From the NCBI GenBank assembly GCA_022494885.1, contig JAGVSM010004562.1, forward strand, positions 124,001 to 188,000: DNA of 64,000 bases. Direction: 5' to 3'. Positions 33,246 through 44,635 of this stretch are shown here, in pieces. Within the stretch, counting starts at the first letter, position 1. Each line of letters begins with the position of its first letter. Under the pieces are notes generated by a model. It was not told the DNA's origin, did not search any database, and saw only the letters and a program-made list of their open reading frames with translations. A program made the position numbers and the translations under genes. This DNA comes from Micrasema longulum. Taxonomy: Eukaryota > Arthropoda > Insecta > Trichoptera > Brachycentridae.

Positions 33246-33555
33246 ACAGGTTACGTAAAGTAAAGTTAAACGTTAACTTACTTGAAAATTCAATTCTAAC
33301 TTCATAAATTACTGATTGTGTTAATAGAAAATCATTGCTGGGTTCCGCTCGTAATACATAATTCTTATTCTTGTAGATGGGAGTGAGTGCAAAATGAGTT
33401 ACTGAAATCACAGCGACCTCTGTAGATCTATTTTGACGGGTCCTCGAAAATAAGTTCTCGCCCTCCAAGTCCAGATTTTTAAAGAAGCTGGTTGTTGAGT
33501 AGAAGGCTGTTGTTCTCATATTGCTAAATTTTTCCCTCCATGCCAAGATGTTCAA
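33199..33555 (-). pseudogene. 118-codon open frame ending in the THAP-like segment
   Basis: Starts MNILAWREKFSNMRTTAFYS, passes through repeat DR4, and ends FRLDKRKKDGVTFQW. The last 13 residues correspond to the second half of the THAP-like exon in the Helitron-like family. The Cys-x4-Cys start is absent, so the protein as written has no complete zinc site. The frame being open across the junction of two repeats could be chance. I recognise no other domain. Confidence 0.25.
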
Positions 33556-33600
33556 AGAATCAGGCTGTTAGGTAAGGGGCGAGGTTTCTTATATCCTCGT
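33400..33600 (-). repeat. dispersed repeat DR4, minus copy
   Basis: Inverse of 30233-30432: AGATCTATTTTGACGGGTCC, AAGTTCTCGCCCTCCAAGTC, TTGCTAAATTTTTCCCTCC and AGGTAAGGGGCGAGG. Confidence 0.6.
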
Positions 33601-34590
33601 ATATATAACGATATAGCGTCACATTTACAAAGAATGTGGTATTACGATCAACTTAGGTGTAATGGAGAGTATTTTTCTCTATGCTCCTGATAACTACCTT
33701 AGACATAGGTCGCTTAAGCTGTTTTATCTTCCTTCTTGTAGAATCAGCCTGGCAATGTTGATGCCAGTAAGAAGAGCAATGTCTTTACTCAACCGTATCT
33801 CTTCGGATATCGACATATTTCGTGTTATTGAAAGAAAGTTCAGTGAGGATAGCTTCCTTTGACTCTAATTACTGGGTATTATTATTTGATCATTTTATCA
33901 CATTTAAATTGTACAGCAATATTTTTTCTTCTCTTGTTATGTTATATGCCTTAAATATATATTTGTTATGTTCACAAACGTTTCAAATAAACACATTGAA
34001 ATTGAAGTAAAGTTTTTTATCATCAGCACTGCAGAACCTCAATTTAAATTGTTCATTGTAGAAAGATTTTTATTCAATTTGCAATTAGAGTTTTGATTGA
34101 TTTCATAGGAAAAAAAAAATTGATATCAACTGTTCGTCATTGTTTTGAATATTTCGTTTAATTAAATTATAATTTTAATGGTTTTTTTACACCTTTTTAA
34201 AATGGTCTGCAGATTTAAAAAGAAAACTTCCTTACTCTTAAAGATATCAATGCGTTTTTTCTTGATAGATTTTGATCTAATACAGAGATATAAAACAGTT
34301 TTCCAGCAAATGTCAATACATTTTTATTTTATCGTTTTACGAATTCACAAACGTGGTCACATTCGCTCTGTCAAAGATACTATAAAGTTTTATCACTAGG
34401 TTTTTATTCGCGTAAGAAAAAATTCACTTTCGCAATATTTGCGTAAAATAATTCTGGCTTCTTATCAGATATTTTTATATCACATATTTGAATAATACTA
34501 GTGATGTAAAAAATGCTCTCGTGAAAAATGGTTTAAAGATTTTTAATTAAATCTTTGAGCCCGGATGTTCAATTGTAAATATAGAAGGGC
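33601..34590. other. no clear feature; possible LINE scrap at the start
   Basis: 33660-33860 reads in one frame HRSLKLFYLPSCRISLAMLM and SLLNRISSDIDIFRV. LLNRISSDIDIF is reminiscent of LINE C-terminal text, but too little remains. The rest is AT-rich. Confidence 0.3.
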
Positions 34591-34597
34591 CCGATAA

Positions 34598-34900
34598 AAC
34601 AAGAAAAACTTAAATTAATCTACAAAACAACACAAATGCACATCAAAAACTATAACATCTCACTGACAAGAGTAACTTACATACACAATCACAACACTCA
34701 CAACACTACCACATACAAAGAGCCAAAACAAGAAGAGGCCAATCCCAATTTATGAACAATGAACTAAAAATGTACCATGACTTACCTCACAATATTAAAA
34801 CAATGACTACACAGAAATTTAAAAACGAACTTAACGTTCTGATAAAAACCAACTAAATTATCTGATAATGTTCATTTGTAAATTGTAAGGTTTCCCATGA
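34598..34900 (+). pseudogene. LINE C-terminal fragment (KTxxGQ type)
   Basis: The plus strand near 34715-34856 reads QRAKTRRGQSQFMNNELKMY, HDLPHNIKTMTTQKFKNELN, VLIKTN, stop. This is the terminal block KTxxGQ-S...LYNxLPxxIKxxxxxxFKxxLKxxL of a LINE lineage and aligns with the end of the open frame at 40.16-40.58 kb (KTRQGQSRLI ... LKLYNKHTIKINFSKDVKNI). Upstream codons (TNAHQKL..) are degraded. A short 3' UTR follows. Confidence 0.65.
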
Positions 34901-35610
34901 AATAATACAATTTGAAAAAAAACATGCAAGGATTTTAAGTTTTTTTACTTTTATACCCTATGAAATTTAAAAGCGGTAAATTTATTGTTCAATTAGGTAC
35001 TGGAGCGCCTAAGTCCGTCGGTATTTTTTTGTTCACGTCGGTAATCAGCCTTAAACAAAAAAGTTCGTTTTTAATTTTGACAGCTGGCTTCTGGTGGGTT
35101 TGTTTGTTTTAGAGCGGATTCTCGTCGTCCTTATAAATGATTTGTAAGGCAAGTTTTAAACATATTTCCCCAAAACTAAATTAAATTGTTTAAAAAAAGA
35201 TAAATTGTAAGCTAATAACACATTTTAAATGCATTTTATTGGTTGATTATACGTTTGAAACCCATTGTTAACAAAAAAGAACTATAAAAATAATTCTCAA
35301 GTACAAAAGCATTTTATGTACCTATTTTTTAAAAATAATTGCTTCAGTACACTGAGAATGTTTGTATATTATATTAAAAATATATTTTTCATATTAACAG
35401 GAATTCATTCAGGTTTGGAAAGGTTAAGATCATAATAATAAAAAAGTCGTTGTTTGTATATGTGCTTACAAAAATATAAGTTTTATTTGGGTATCTAACA
35501 AATAATGTCATTGTTTTGGGTTTAATATTAAGGTACCCGACCCAAATAAACCTTATTTATTTTTGTACAAAAAATTTAGAACATGGAAACCAATTTTTTT
35601 CCTAAATAAC
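34901..35610. other. no recognisable feature
   Basis: AT-rich. A GC-richer spot at 35005-35110 (GGAGCGCCTAAGTCCGTCGG) is unidentified. Confidence 0.35.
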
Positions 35611-35864
35611 ATTACATCATTCCCTTTCTGCACATAATGGTGCGTAGGACACTACATTGATCCTTCGATTGCAGCGTATCTTGATCATTTTTATTACATG
35701 AAGGTAAGAAGATCAGTCTTACGCTTCTCAGGTACCAGTCCAGGGACTATGAAATATTGTAGTGTAAAACACCCTTTTCAATAAATATTTTATTTCAACC
35801 ATGTCGGTAATCGAACCTGAGACCTCTTGCATGATAGGTGAACCCACTGACCATTACAAAAGGA
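35611..35864 (-). mobile_element. SINE-1, minus copy, near full length
   Basis: Reads in reverse: CATCATTCCCTTTCTGCAC (3' end), TCTTGATCATTTTTATTACA, GTCCAGGGACTATGAAATA, CATGTCGGTAATCGAACCTG (B box), GACCTCTTGCATGATAGGTG, CACTGACCATTACA (A box). The last bases of the tRNA-like head are degraded. Confidence 0.75.
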
Positions 35865-36419
35865 TTAAATATAGTCCTCACTCCTGAGTGCCGCATTTGT
35901 ATATATTGTTTTTTAAAACTTACCGGAAAAAAAAGTCTCCGAGACGTATTTGGTAAAAACACCTAATAGATACTTAAGAATGTTATTGGAAATACATGAC
36001 TTGGGTCAAAGTTGTTCAGAAATAAAATTAAGATTAAATAGACTTGGAATTTTTTGGGATAGATCTTCCGGCTTTTCATAGATCTCTTCGCGACTTAACA
36101 GTGTGGGATGAAGTTGGATTGGCATGGTTAGGCTCAAAGTTTTTGATCTTTCGTTTTTTTTTATTATATTGTATACTATTATTGTTTTGCCCTTGTTTGT
36201 CTTTGCTAAATAGTTTTATGTTCTTTTTGTTGAGATTCTTTTATTTATGTTTCTTCGTGTAACTGTTGTAATTGGCTAAGGCCGTATATATATAAAAAAT
36301 AAATAAAGATAAATTAAATGAATAACCAAAAAATCATTAAGAACAATAATTTGCTTAATATGTTTATGCATAAGAAAGTGATAACACCTTTTAGACCTGA
36401 AAGCTTTTTTGTTAACCGT
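35865..36419. other. mostly featureless; LINE-like A-rich 3' end near 36270-36315
   Basis: GGCTAAGGCCGTATATATAT then AAAAAATAAATAAAGATAAA resembles a LINE or retroposon tail. The 72-codon hydrophobic frame before it (36044-36262) has no recognised family; its first part (RSLRDLTVWDEVGLAWLG) is protein-like, its second part a Phe/Leu run. Confidence 0.3.
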
Positions 36420-36565
36420 AAGTAGACAGATAATTTTTTTGAGAAATGAAAATGGGAGTTGAGGCGTTTACTAAGCTAATGATTTATCATGATTAATCAT
36501 TAGCTGGTTGCATTCGCTACTTTTCTCACTGTGCATCATTCACTATTTTGCCTATATTTTAAGGC
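36420..36565 (+). repeat. very degenerate FB1 copy
   Basis: TCATTAGCTGGTTGCATTCG, ACTGTGCATCATTCACTATT and TTGCCTATATTTTAAGG follow the FB1 order (TTGGCTGGTTTAAGTGGC, TGTGTAACATTCACCATTCT, GCCTATATTTGAAC). Weak but collinear. Confidence 0.4.
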
Positions 36566-37198
36566 TTATTGATAACTTTCTCGGTTGGAAAATAAGATAA
36601 AAGAGTTTTCAAAATACATTACTAACCTCATTTTACCTTTACAGTCACCGCAATTTACGAAAAAATGCTTAAATTACAAGCAGAGTTAAAGGGGGTATAA
36701 ACACCACCGTGTCCGAACACCCATTAAAATTAGGTTATTAATATTTAGCGATATGTCGCTGAATGCGTGATGGGAGGGGCTAATGAATCCTTTTAACCTT
36801 CTTTAAATCTGCATGTAATTTATGTATTTTTCGTAAATACTCTTCAAGTATTCTTGTCCTAATCCCGCCCAATTTATAATAACTTACTGTTCTTAAAAAA
36901 AATATTAAAAAAATATTTGATTATTGAAAACTATTTACGAGTTCATGAAAATAACATTTTGATATGTATAAACTTAAATGTATTTATTTGATATTTAATA
37001 TATTTTTTTTACTTACTTTGTATACTTTGTGGAAATCTGTTATTAGTTTTTTTTAATTATTATTTTCTATTTTTTTTTATTGAAATTTTTTCACATAAGC
37101 ATTCTTCTAAACAATTCTGAGTTTTTACACTAAATCTGTTTGTTTACTTAAAATATGTGTGTAGAACTGTTGATTTCCCAAATAAAATAATATAAAAT
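36566..37198. other. no recognisable feature
   Basis: AT-rich, no gene. Confidence 0.35.
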
Positions 37199-37345
37199 AA
37201 AATACTACGGTGGCGGTAAAGGTAAAAGTTCATTTTAGTATTTGCATGTTGGTGTAGTAAGTGTCCTGACAACGTCTTAAAACCGGTAGACATTAAAAGT
37301 TGGTAAGCGTTAGTGTAAAAATACTTATATTTACTAACATTTATC
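37199..37345 (+). repeat. dispersed repeat DR2, copy 2
   Basis: TTGCATGTTGGTGTAGTAAG, CTTAAAACCGGTAGACAT and AAAAGTTGGTAAGCGTTAGT correspond to DR2 copies at 1.8 and 63.6 kb. Confidence 0.55.
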
Positions 37346-37884
37346 AAAATGTTAGACGACAAAGTTAATGCTTTGAACATAAATAAAATTGATATCATCA
37401 ATCATAAATATGCTATACGCAGCTAAGTGGCACAATGCATTTCAATTGGCTGCGTTCGTGGCATGTTTAGTGTTCTAATCTGTCAGATATAGGTAGTTAT
37501 GGGACAACGCATCAGTCAGCCACATCTCATATCCTATATTTGGCACAATGCAGACGTGATGGAATAGTTAGCGTAGGCAACGTGGATTCATGATATCAAA
37601 GCAACAGCTAAACTGCTGAAACCATTGAAAAGAGCGACTGCTTAAAATACTTCCGAATTTTAACAAAACGACGCCATGAAATTAACACTTAGGCCAAAAA
37701 ATTATGATTTTTAAAATTTCGTATCCATATTATGGTTTTATTTGATCTCAAAATAGTACAAACATTATTTATTTGTTTATTTTAAAGAAACAAACAGTCG
37801 ACACTGATTTAGTAATATAAAAAAAAAAAGTTTAAAGACAGACCAGCAAAGTTTCTAAATAAGAATCATACATATTATTTAATT
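37346..37884. other. no identified feature; GC-moderate block
   Basis: 37400-37660 is less AT-rich (GGCACAATGCATTTCAATTG, GCAACAGCTAAACTGCTGAA) but frames are broken and nothing is recognised. Confidence 0.3.
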
Positions 37885-38160
37885 GTGTAACAACAAAAGG
37901 GTGTGTTTATGTGTATTTGTATGAGAGTAAGTGTAGATGTGTGTTTATGTGTATTAGTGTAGAAGTAAGTGTTCAGGTGTGTGTAAGTGTGAGCATCATT
38001 AAATAGTAAGTGAGTTCGTATCGCAGCCAGAAATAAGAAGTCTTAATTAATTTTAAATAAATTAAGGGGCATATAAAATATATTTATAGATGAAAAAAAA
38101 AGCATTATAGTTAGAGCAAGAACGATAGAGGAACGAGTGTTGTGCATGGTTAGTGCTACT
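37885..38160 (+). repeat. dispersed repeat DR3, plus copy, TG-rich
   Basis: Inverse of 3339-3608: AAGGGTGTGTTTATGTGTAT, GAGAGTAAGTGT, GTGTTCAGGTGTGTGTAAGT, GTATCGCAGCCAG, AAGTCTTAATTAATTTTAAA, and GAGTGTTGTGCATGG. Confidence 0.55.
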
Positions 38161-39370
38161 CACTGGCAGATGGAACAAATTCTTATAAAATATGAATGTC
38201 TTAATAATATCTTAAATCTAATTACCATAAAACTGAAGACAAATTTTTCGAAACTATTTAGACTTGAAACTATAAAAGAAACGATTGCAAAGAACCAAAC
38301 ATTTTGATTTTTGGGATAAACAAGATGATTTTTTGTTGATAAGGATTCATGAAAAATCACTTACAATACAATCACTGTACCACACATCAATCACCGCAAT
38401 AGCAAATTATTCTATCAAACCACGAAACTTTAAATAAATTAACCATATTTCAAAACAAAAAACAAGAATAATCCCGAGAAAAAAAAACAGATACACAAGG
38501 GAAAAGTCGATGTTAAATCAATTAAAAGTACTTACACATTATAAACAAAGAATACCTTATAATACGGTAATATTTGTTCACAAAACCATTTACTCTTGTG
38601 AAAACAAAAAAAAACCTATTTAAAGCTAAACCGAGCACGATAATTTTATAAAGGTCAACTTGTCTGCTTATATTAAAAAAAAATAACAAAAAAGGGCGAG
38701 TTTATTAATTTAACGGCAATTTTTCCTGCTTATTTAGAAATAATTAGTTAACTTGTTATGCTTTATAAGTTCTGCTCATCTCATTAAATAAAAACGATTT
38801 ACGGGTTAAACTTGTTTATTATTTTGCACGTGAATACTCGCCTCATGAAAGCGCTCGTGCTTTATCACGCGAAAAATAAGAAGCTTTCTGTTTTCTTCAA
38901 TATAAATGTTGAGACATGGGATATGGATATGAAAACAAAATGTTTATTTAACGAACTGAATCATGTTATTTCACTCAGTTAATGCTGATTGAAAAATAAT
39001 ATAAATTACGTTCAAAATGAAAAAAGTGGTCTAATAACGATTTTCGTCAGACTAAACAGTATTATACACACATTGACATTAGCAGCTCAATCACAATGGC
39101 CGCACTTGTCGGTTATTATCGACTTGATAAAAAAATCTTATGAATAAGTGTCGATGAGGAATCTTTAATAGACGTGATGAACATGTGTGATGGATCACCA
39201 GGTATGATCGTAATTGAGGTAATTTTCTGAGTAAGAAAAAGCCTATTATCGAAATCTGTAGTGGTAGAGAGGGTTACTGTGACGTCACGAGAATGGCCGC
39301 GCATGAAGTCAAACTAAGATAATTATCTCAACAATTGCTTAACCGATTTGAACAAACAGGGTGTTATTTT
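38161..39370. other. no gene; promoter-like motifs near 39.09-39.30 kb
   Basis: ACAATGGCCGCACTTG (39092) and GAATGGCCGCGC (39291) both carry the GCCAT core bound by Pho/YY1 (ATGGCCGC). The second sits just after a perfect CRE TGACGTCA at 39280-39287. No exon recognised. Confidence 0.3.
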
Positions 39371-39628
39371 ATCATCATCATCATCATCATGTCCCTAACC
39401 GCATTTTGTGGTGCGTAAGGCAGTACGTTGATACACCAAATCCAAATAATATTTTGTAATAAATTACATTTAGGTAAAGTGATCAGTCTTACGCTTCAGA
39501 AGACAGTCCAAGATCAATAAAATGTAATAGTGTAAAACCACCTTATATATCAATATTTTTATCCACCTTCTCAGGAATCAAACCCGGGACCTCAAATATG
39601 ATAAATAAATGCACTTACTACTATGTAA
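39371..39628 (-). mobile_element. SINE-1, minus copy with (ATC)n tail
   Basis: Starts with ATCATCATCATCATCATCAT, the complement of the SINE-1 (ATG)n tail, then TGTGGTGCGTAAGGCAGTAC, GTGATCAGTCTTACGCTTC, CAGTCCAAGATCAATAAAAT, GGAATCAAACCCGGGACCTC (B box). The A-box half is degraded. Confidence 0.7.
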
Positions 39629-40159
39629 TGAAGCGGATTTATCTCCAATTGATTTCTTTTTCCAGGATTTTGACCTGAGAGTAGCTATCGAGTCAAAAAT
39701 GCTAGTCCAAAATTCGGGTTTTATTGCACAGACAGAATTGTATTCTCCATCCACCCGAAAACTGACTTATCTTTAAAGTTAGTTAAATTTGCAACAAACA
39801 ATATTTCGAACAAAAATATTTAAGAAAAAAGCTTTTTTAAACTTTGAATATTTCTAAAATTAGCAAATATTTTGCGTGCATGCATATAAATGTGCGTGCC
39901 AAGCTATCATTAAAACTTAAAATTACAGTAATTCTACTGTTCCACTTATAGCGATAAAACATTTATTAACAATGTAGTAAAACTGTTTTCGTGTAGAAAA
40001 TGATTGTATGAAATTGCGATTTGTTGTATATAAATGAACGTGAATAAATAAAAGATTTCACATGAATACGTGTACTTTATTATTAATTTGATTGAATATA
40101 ACAAATAAGGAATACACTCAAATGATGCCGACAATTCTGACTGAACCAAACCGTGATAT
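39629..40159. other. no recognisable feature
   Basis: AT-rich. 39665-39780 contains the weak repeat shared with 31.64 kb. Confidence 0.3.
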
Positions 40160-40579
40160 ATGAATTTAATGATATATTTTATACATAATGATTTATCACA
40201 CTACAATTTCAAGGGAAAAATTATTATGTATGCCGAAGACATTGGACTATACTTTAAAAATCTAATTGACGTATTAACAAACAATGACATAAACGAAGAC
40301 CTAACTATGTTGACTAAATGGACGAACACAAACTTACTTACACTTATACATAAATTAGCCACTAATGTAATTGTAGACGAAGAACTAAAACTTGTAAGAA
40401 ATTGCAGTCAACATAGACATAATACGAGAATATCAGAAAAATATCATAAACAACTTTCTAAAACAAGACAAGGACAATCAAGACTAATAAACCAGAGACT
40501 GAAATTATACAATAAACATACAATAAAAATAAACTTTTCAAAAGATGTAAAAAATATTATTTTGAAGAACAGAGTATGA
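40160..40579 (+). pseudogene. LINE RT open frame: palm joined to C-terminus by an internal deletion
   Basis: 139 codons without a stop. Residues 7-12 (FIHNDL) and 19-31 (GKIIMYAEDIGLY) are the RT palm. The catalytic YADD box reads YAED (24-27), so the first Asp is Glu. ILN-type text follows (EDLTMLTKWTNTNLLTLIHK, 46-65), which is RT motif D/E. At about residue 72 the sequence jumps to the protein's end: HNTRISEKYHK, KTRQGQSRLI (101-110), LKLYNKHTIKINFSKDVKNI. The thumb and about 150 residues are missing, yet the frame is open. This is either a recent clean deletion or chance. An active enzyme is not expected. It belongs to the same lineage as 34.6 kb. Confidence 0.7.
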
Positions 40580-40605
40580 ATATAATAAGTTTTTGTGAAA
40601 TGTTA

Positions 40606-40922
40606 AAATTCGCGAGTCGCGTCGCGCGTCGTGTCAAAACAACCGAAATCAGCGCCGGGCGAAGAGAGTCCGAATTTAGTTTTTCAGTTGTTGGTAACGC
40701 GTTGCGTTGCTGCGTTGGCAGGCCTGGCACCCGGTGTTGAAAGTGTCGACTGTTGCAAGGGCCCACAGTAACATTCCACGCGACTCATTTATTAGCATGT
40801 TTATAAGTTGATTTAAAATAGCGATGATTTATATTCCGACACTACAGTCAATCCGAGCCGTGTCTGGAGCGGAACCCGATTGTATGCCGCAAGTTGTAAT
40901 TCACGGCACGAAATGACTTATG
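40606..40922 (+). promoter_or_regulatory. CpG-rich candidate promoter and non-coding first exon
   Basis: This is the most CpG-dense stretch in the window: CGCGAGTCGCGTCGCGCGTC at 40611, AACGCGTTGCGTTGCTGCG at 40696. TCAGTT (40684-40689) matches the arthropod initiator TCAKTY. With A at 40686 as +1, positions +28 to +32 read CGTTG, one mismatch from the DPE (RGWYV). There is no TATA box, as expected of Inr/DPE promoters. GC-rich sequence runs on to ATG|GTGAGG at 40922/40923, a plausible splice donor, giving a possible 237-nt first exon with no long open frame. A minus-strand 69-codon frame covers it and is not recognised. Activity is inferred. A transposon promoter is an alternative. Confidence 0.4.
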
Positions 40923-42080
40923 GTGAGGAATGTGTAGGGAGATAGGAGAGAGGAAGTGAGTGATGACTATCGAGATCGATCTGTACATGAGATATCAATA
41001 ATTAATTACGTTGGTTGAATGCAAATCAAGTGGAAATGTCACGACTAGTTTCGGGTAATCAGTATTACTCATCCTCAGGTGTAAATATAAACTAAACTTA
41101 AATACATACACAGATTAATTCTTAGGTACTGATAGGGTTTGCCGGAAGGGGAACGCAATGTGAGGTGGAGGGGGTGGGGTTTTCCTAATTATGGGGAATA
41201 TTGATAACAGGGGTCATGCATTTTTATTGAATTATTTATTATTATTATTAAAGTGAGCAACTAATAATTTTACAGTGATCCTGTTAGAAATCGAACCCTG
41301 AACCTCAAGTACATACCGTACACTGCATCTGAGTACAAAAGTCTCCTTGTCGGTACCCACATACTCTGAAAAATTGCTCGTTTAGATATGTCTAAATTAT
41401 TACACTGAGGTACAGTTACTAAAATTATGTTTTTTAACTTCGAAGCACTCTGAATCAATTTATTTTAGATAGTAAAAATAAATGTTACTGAGCGAAAAAA
41501 ACTTACAGGGAATCATCCAAAAAAGACGATTCATATTTACCGTAAAAATCTACCCGCATTTTTTCAATAAAGATTTCGAAAAACTAAAATATTGTTTACC
41601 AGGAACCGGTGTTACGGAAAGGTTTCGAATATGTCTGTAAAAAACATTTCGTTCTAAGAATACTGAACGAATCTTCATTACAGAAGTATTTGATTTACCT
41701 GAAAAAAGCCAATGGATTTATTTTGAGATGAGGTTTTTAGGGAGCAATTACTTTGATTAATGTTTTATAAGGCGTTGTTCTCTCGAACATTCGATCAATC
41801 AGGCTCAGACGCCTGTAGCTACAGATTCATTATATTGAAGTTGAGGACATAGGAATTAGACGTTTGATTAGACACACGTGAAACTTGTATTCGAATAAAA
41901 ATTTTAACATGATGAAGCTAAATTTTGGAAAAAAATAAATTGATTTAAACCATCCAAATTTTTCTATTAAAATTTATCTGAGTTGCTCATAAAATTTTTA
42001 ATGCAAATGAATTACTTTACTTGAAAGTTTTTATTTGATCTTTCTAGAAATATTTTCCAGTAATTCGACTACATTAATTT
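40923..42080. other. no recognisable gene
   Basis: 40923-40985 is still moderately GC-rich. 41035-41090 (CACGACTAGTTTCGGGTAAT, CAGTATTACTCATCCTCAGG) resembles the end of a hairpin MITE of the type at 8.65 kb. A possible tRNA-like scrap (GAAATCGAACCCTGAACCTC) lies at 41289. Rest featureless. Confidence 0.35.
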
Positions 42081-42796
42081 ATTACAACAGTGATGAAAAA
42101 TATTCCATATGACCTGTCTTTGACTGGTTTAAGTGACCACTTTTCACAATGTGTACAATTCACCATTCTGCCTATGTTTGAACATAAATATTCCTTTAAT
42201 TTTTTGCTATTTTTAAGTTAAAAAACTGAAACCTATATTTATCTCAGTATATTTATTTTTCAACAATTTATTTTGTCTGTCCAAATTTTTGTACACAAGG
42301 ACTGAATTCAATTTCCTGGGGAGCCGTTTATATTAACATATTACAACAGAGATGAAGAACATTTAAGAAAAAGTAATATGGAAGTCTGCTGTGTAACATT
42401 CACCATTCTGCTCATATTCGAACATCTATATTCCTTCAATTCTTTCATCTGTTAATTAATGATTGTGAAGTTAAAGAGCTGAAACCTTTATTTATGCGGG
42501 TGAGATTCATCTAATTGAATTATTTCACCTACATACTAGGCAACGCCTGAAAATATTATTTTTTCAAATTCTATACTTCTTCATGGACCAGGTAATTTAT
42601 TAACAACATTTTGAGTTTGTCCAAATTTTTGTAGACAAGGACTGGATTCAACTCCCTGGGGAGCTGTTTATATTGACTTATTATAACAGAGATGAAGAAA
42701 ATTTAAGAGAAGGTCTAGGCATCTACAGGGCTTAAGACTTCTATATTTCTTTCTCTTAAATGTTCTTCATCTCTGTTGTAATATGTTAGTATATTT
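42081..42796 (+). repeat. FB1 cluster: three partial units in tandem, last one folding back
   Basis: Unit starts (ACAACAGTGATGAA, ACAACAGAGATGAAGAAC, ATAACAGAGATGAAGAAA) lie at about 42084, 42344 and 42684. The linker TTTGTCCAAATTTTTGTAGA, CAAGGACTGGATTCAACTCC, TGGGGAGC is present before units two and three. The second unit is deleted between GGAAGTCTG and CTGTGTAACATTC. The third passes directly into the inverted arm (CTTCTATATTTCTTTCTC, TGTTCTTCATCTCTGTTG) and ends at ATATGTTAG. Confidence 0.75.
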
Positions 42797-43046
42797 ATTT
42801 ACTTAAATATTAAAAAAAAAAATATAACTGGAAAAATGTTTTTATTTGATAATTTAAAAAAAAGGTAATCTGATAAATACAGCATTTGATTTTTAGTAAA
42901 CTTACATAGTTGTTTCATAAAAATATATAAAACATATTACAATTCTAAAGTAAGGAGCAGAAATTATGCTTTTTAATGCTGTTTCTCTACAATATGAGTG
43001 TTAATTTCACGATGACTACACTTAACAGACAAGACATAACATTTCA
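42797..43046. other. no recognisable feature
   Basis: AT-rich spacer. Confidence 0.3.
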
Positions 43047-43640
43047 ACACTTTATTTATTAATTTATTAACGGCCATTGTCCATGTATACAATTTATAAA
43101 GTTTAAATATTACAATAAAAGAATAGTTCAAAACATTTAAAAAAAAAGAAAAGAAGCATTGACAAACATAAGGGACATCGAGACAAGATCTGGACTATTT
43201 ATTTAGTGCTCGTTTAAATCGTTGTAAACTTAAAACAAAAAAGTCCATATCCTGTCTTTAGTTAACAATACGACAAAGACGGGTCATTGGAGAATTAAGG
43301 CCATAGTTTGTTCTATGCTGATCGATGAACAGTACTTCATTGTTTTTCAATCTAAGAGTCGGAATATTGAATTTTACTTGTCCCAGTAATGATGGAACAT
43401 CGATTATACCATTTAGTATGCCGAACATATATGGAGTCAATATTAGTTCTACGTTTTTGTAGACTAGAAATATTTAACATTGACTCTATTTCAGCATAAG
43501 AATAATTATCTCTCTCTAGTCTGAGCATCCACGCTATTTTCGAAGCAAGCGATGTTGGACTGATTCAATGTGATTTATGCGATTGACATAGAATGGAGAC
43601 CAGACCACGGAGGCATATTCTAGAAGAGGTTAACGGATTT
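43047..43640 (-). pseudogene. LINE RT C-terminus, minus strand
   Basis: Minus strand: PLLEYASVVWSPFYVNRINH, IESVQHRLLRK (the PxLEYxSxVWxP and ExVQRRF motifs), a broken middle with FLVYKNVELIL, then an open 60-codon end: MTPYMFGILNGIIDVPSLLG, QVKFNIPTLRLKN, HRTNYGLNSPMTRLCRIVN. A degraded tail follows, ending at AATAAATTAATAAAT (minus) near 43050. Similar in sequence to 62.83-63.54 kb. The RT catalytic palm is missing. Confidence 0.75.
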
Positions 43641-44635
43641 TTTTAAAACAGGTAAATAAAAAAAAAACTAAAAAGTTATTAAATTACGAAATATGTTGGT
43701 TCAAATATATTTTAACTTTTTTTAAATCTATAATATAATAACAAATCTAAAATTAAAGTTATTTGATCATTATTTTTCATAAGAAATAAAGATCAAATAG
43801 AATATGTCTTTTTCTTATAAAAAGACGTTCTGGGACTGCGCCTAATTTTCATTTATCTTCCGTTTCCTTTGAAATAAATAAATCCTTAAGCCTCTCGTAT
43901 TTAATATACTATTATACGTACAATATTCTGAAGTTCCATCTCGTAGCACAATAATCCATGATCATAAATATTTCTTTGTATTTGTTCTGACCAACAAAAG
44001 ATGAAAACATTTAGGGTGAACTATGTTTAATTTATTACAAAATAAATCACAACTTAAACCGTAAAGAAACTATCAAGGATCATAAATATAATAATTTCTG
44101 AAAGATTGCCAAGAAAAAATTATTTACATACACTTTTCTCTTTTAAAAATGTTAAATAATAAATTTGTATGTAAAACATAATAATGTAAAGTTTGTCCTA
44201 GGCACAAGACATTTCATTTCATTTTTGTGCTATTTTATAAAACTTAATATGATTTTAATCAATTAGATGGAATGTAATAAAAGTATTGACTTGGTAAAAC
44301 ATTTCCACATATGTTTCATCTAAAATAGTTCTTCAAATTTTGATATAAATGAGCACTCCGATAACGTTTTGTGATTCCATCAAGATGAAAAGTAAATAAA
44401 AGTATCAAAAATGATGCTAAGTGATCCACAAATAATTGGATTAATCTAGAAATAAGCAGACCGAAAATAAACGCGGCGCCAAATGGTGACATGAAATTAT
44501 TTTAGGGAAGTTAGAGTATAATATTAATGGATTTTTAAGTCTCGGAAAAGAATTCAGACATTTTTAATACCTACGATACTCCATGAAAAAGGCAAGTGGT
44601 TGAAAGTTTGGATTGCTTAGACAATTTTATTCATC
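43641..44635. other. no recognisable feature
   Basis: AT-rich, no supported gene or repeat. Confidence 0.35.

Noticed and set aside
36044..36262. 72-codon frame with a hydrophobic end as a membrane peptide
   Set aside because: The hydrophobic part is encoded by a T-rich run before an A-rich tail; the first half is protein-like but not identified.
39371..39390. CRISPR-like or regulatory short repeat (ATC run)
   Set aside because: It is the (ATG)n tail of a SINE-1 copy. No spaced direct repeats exist in the window.
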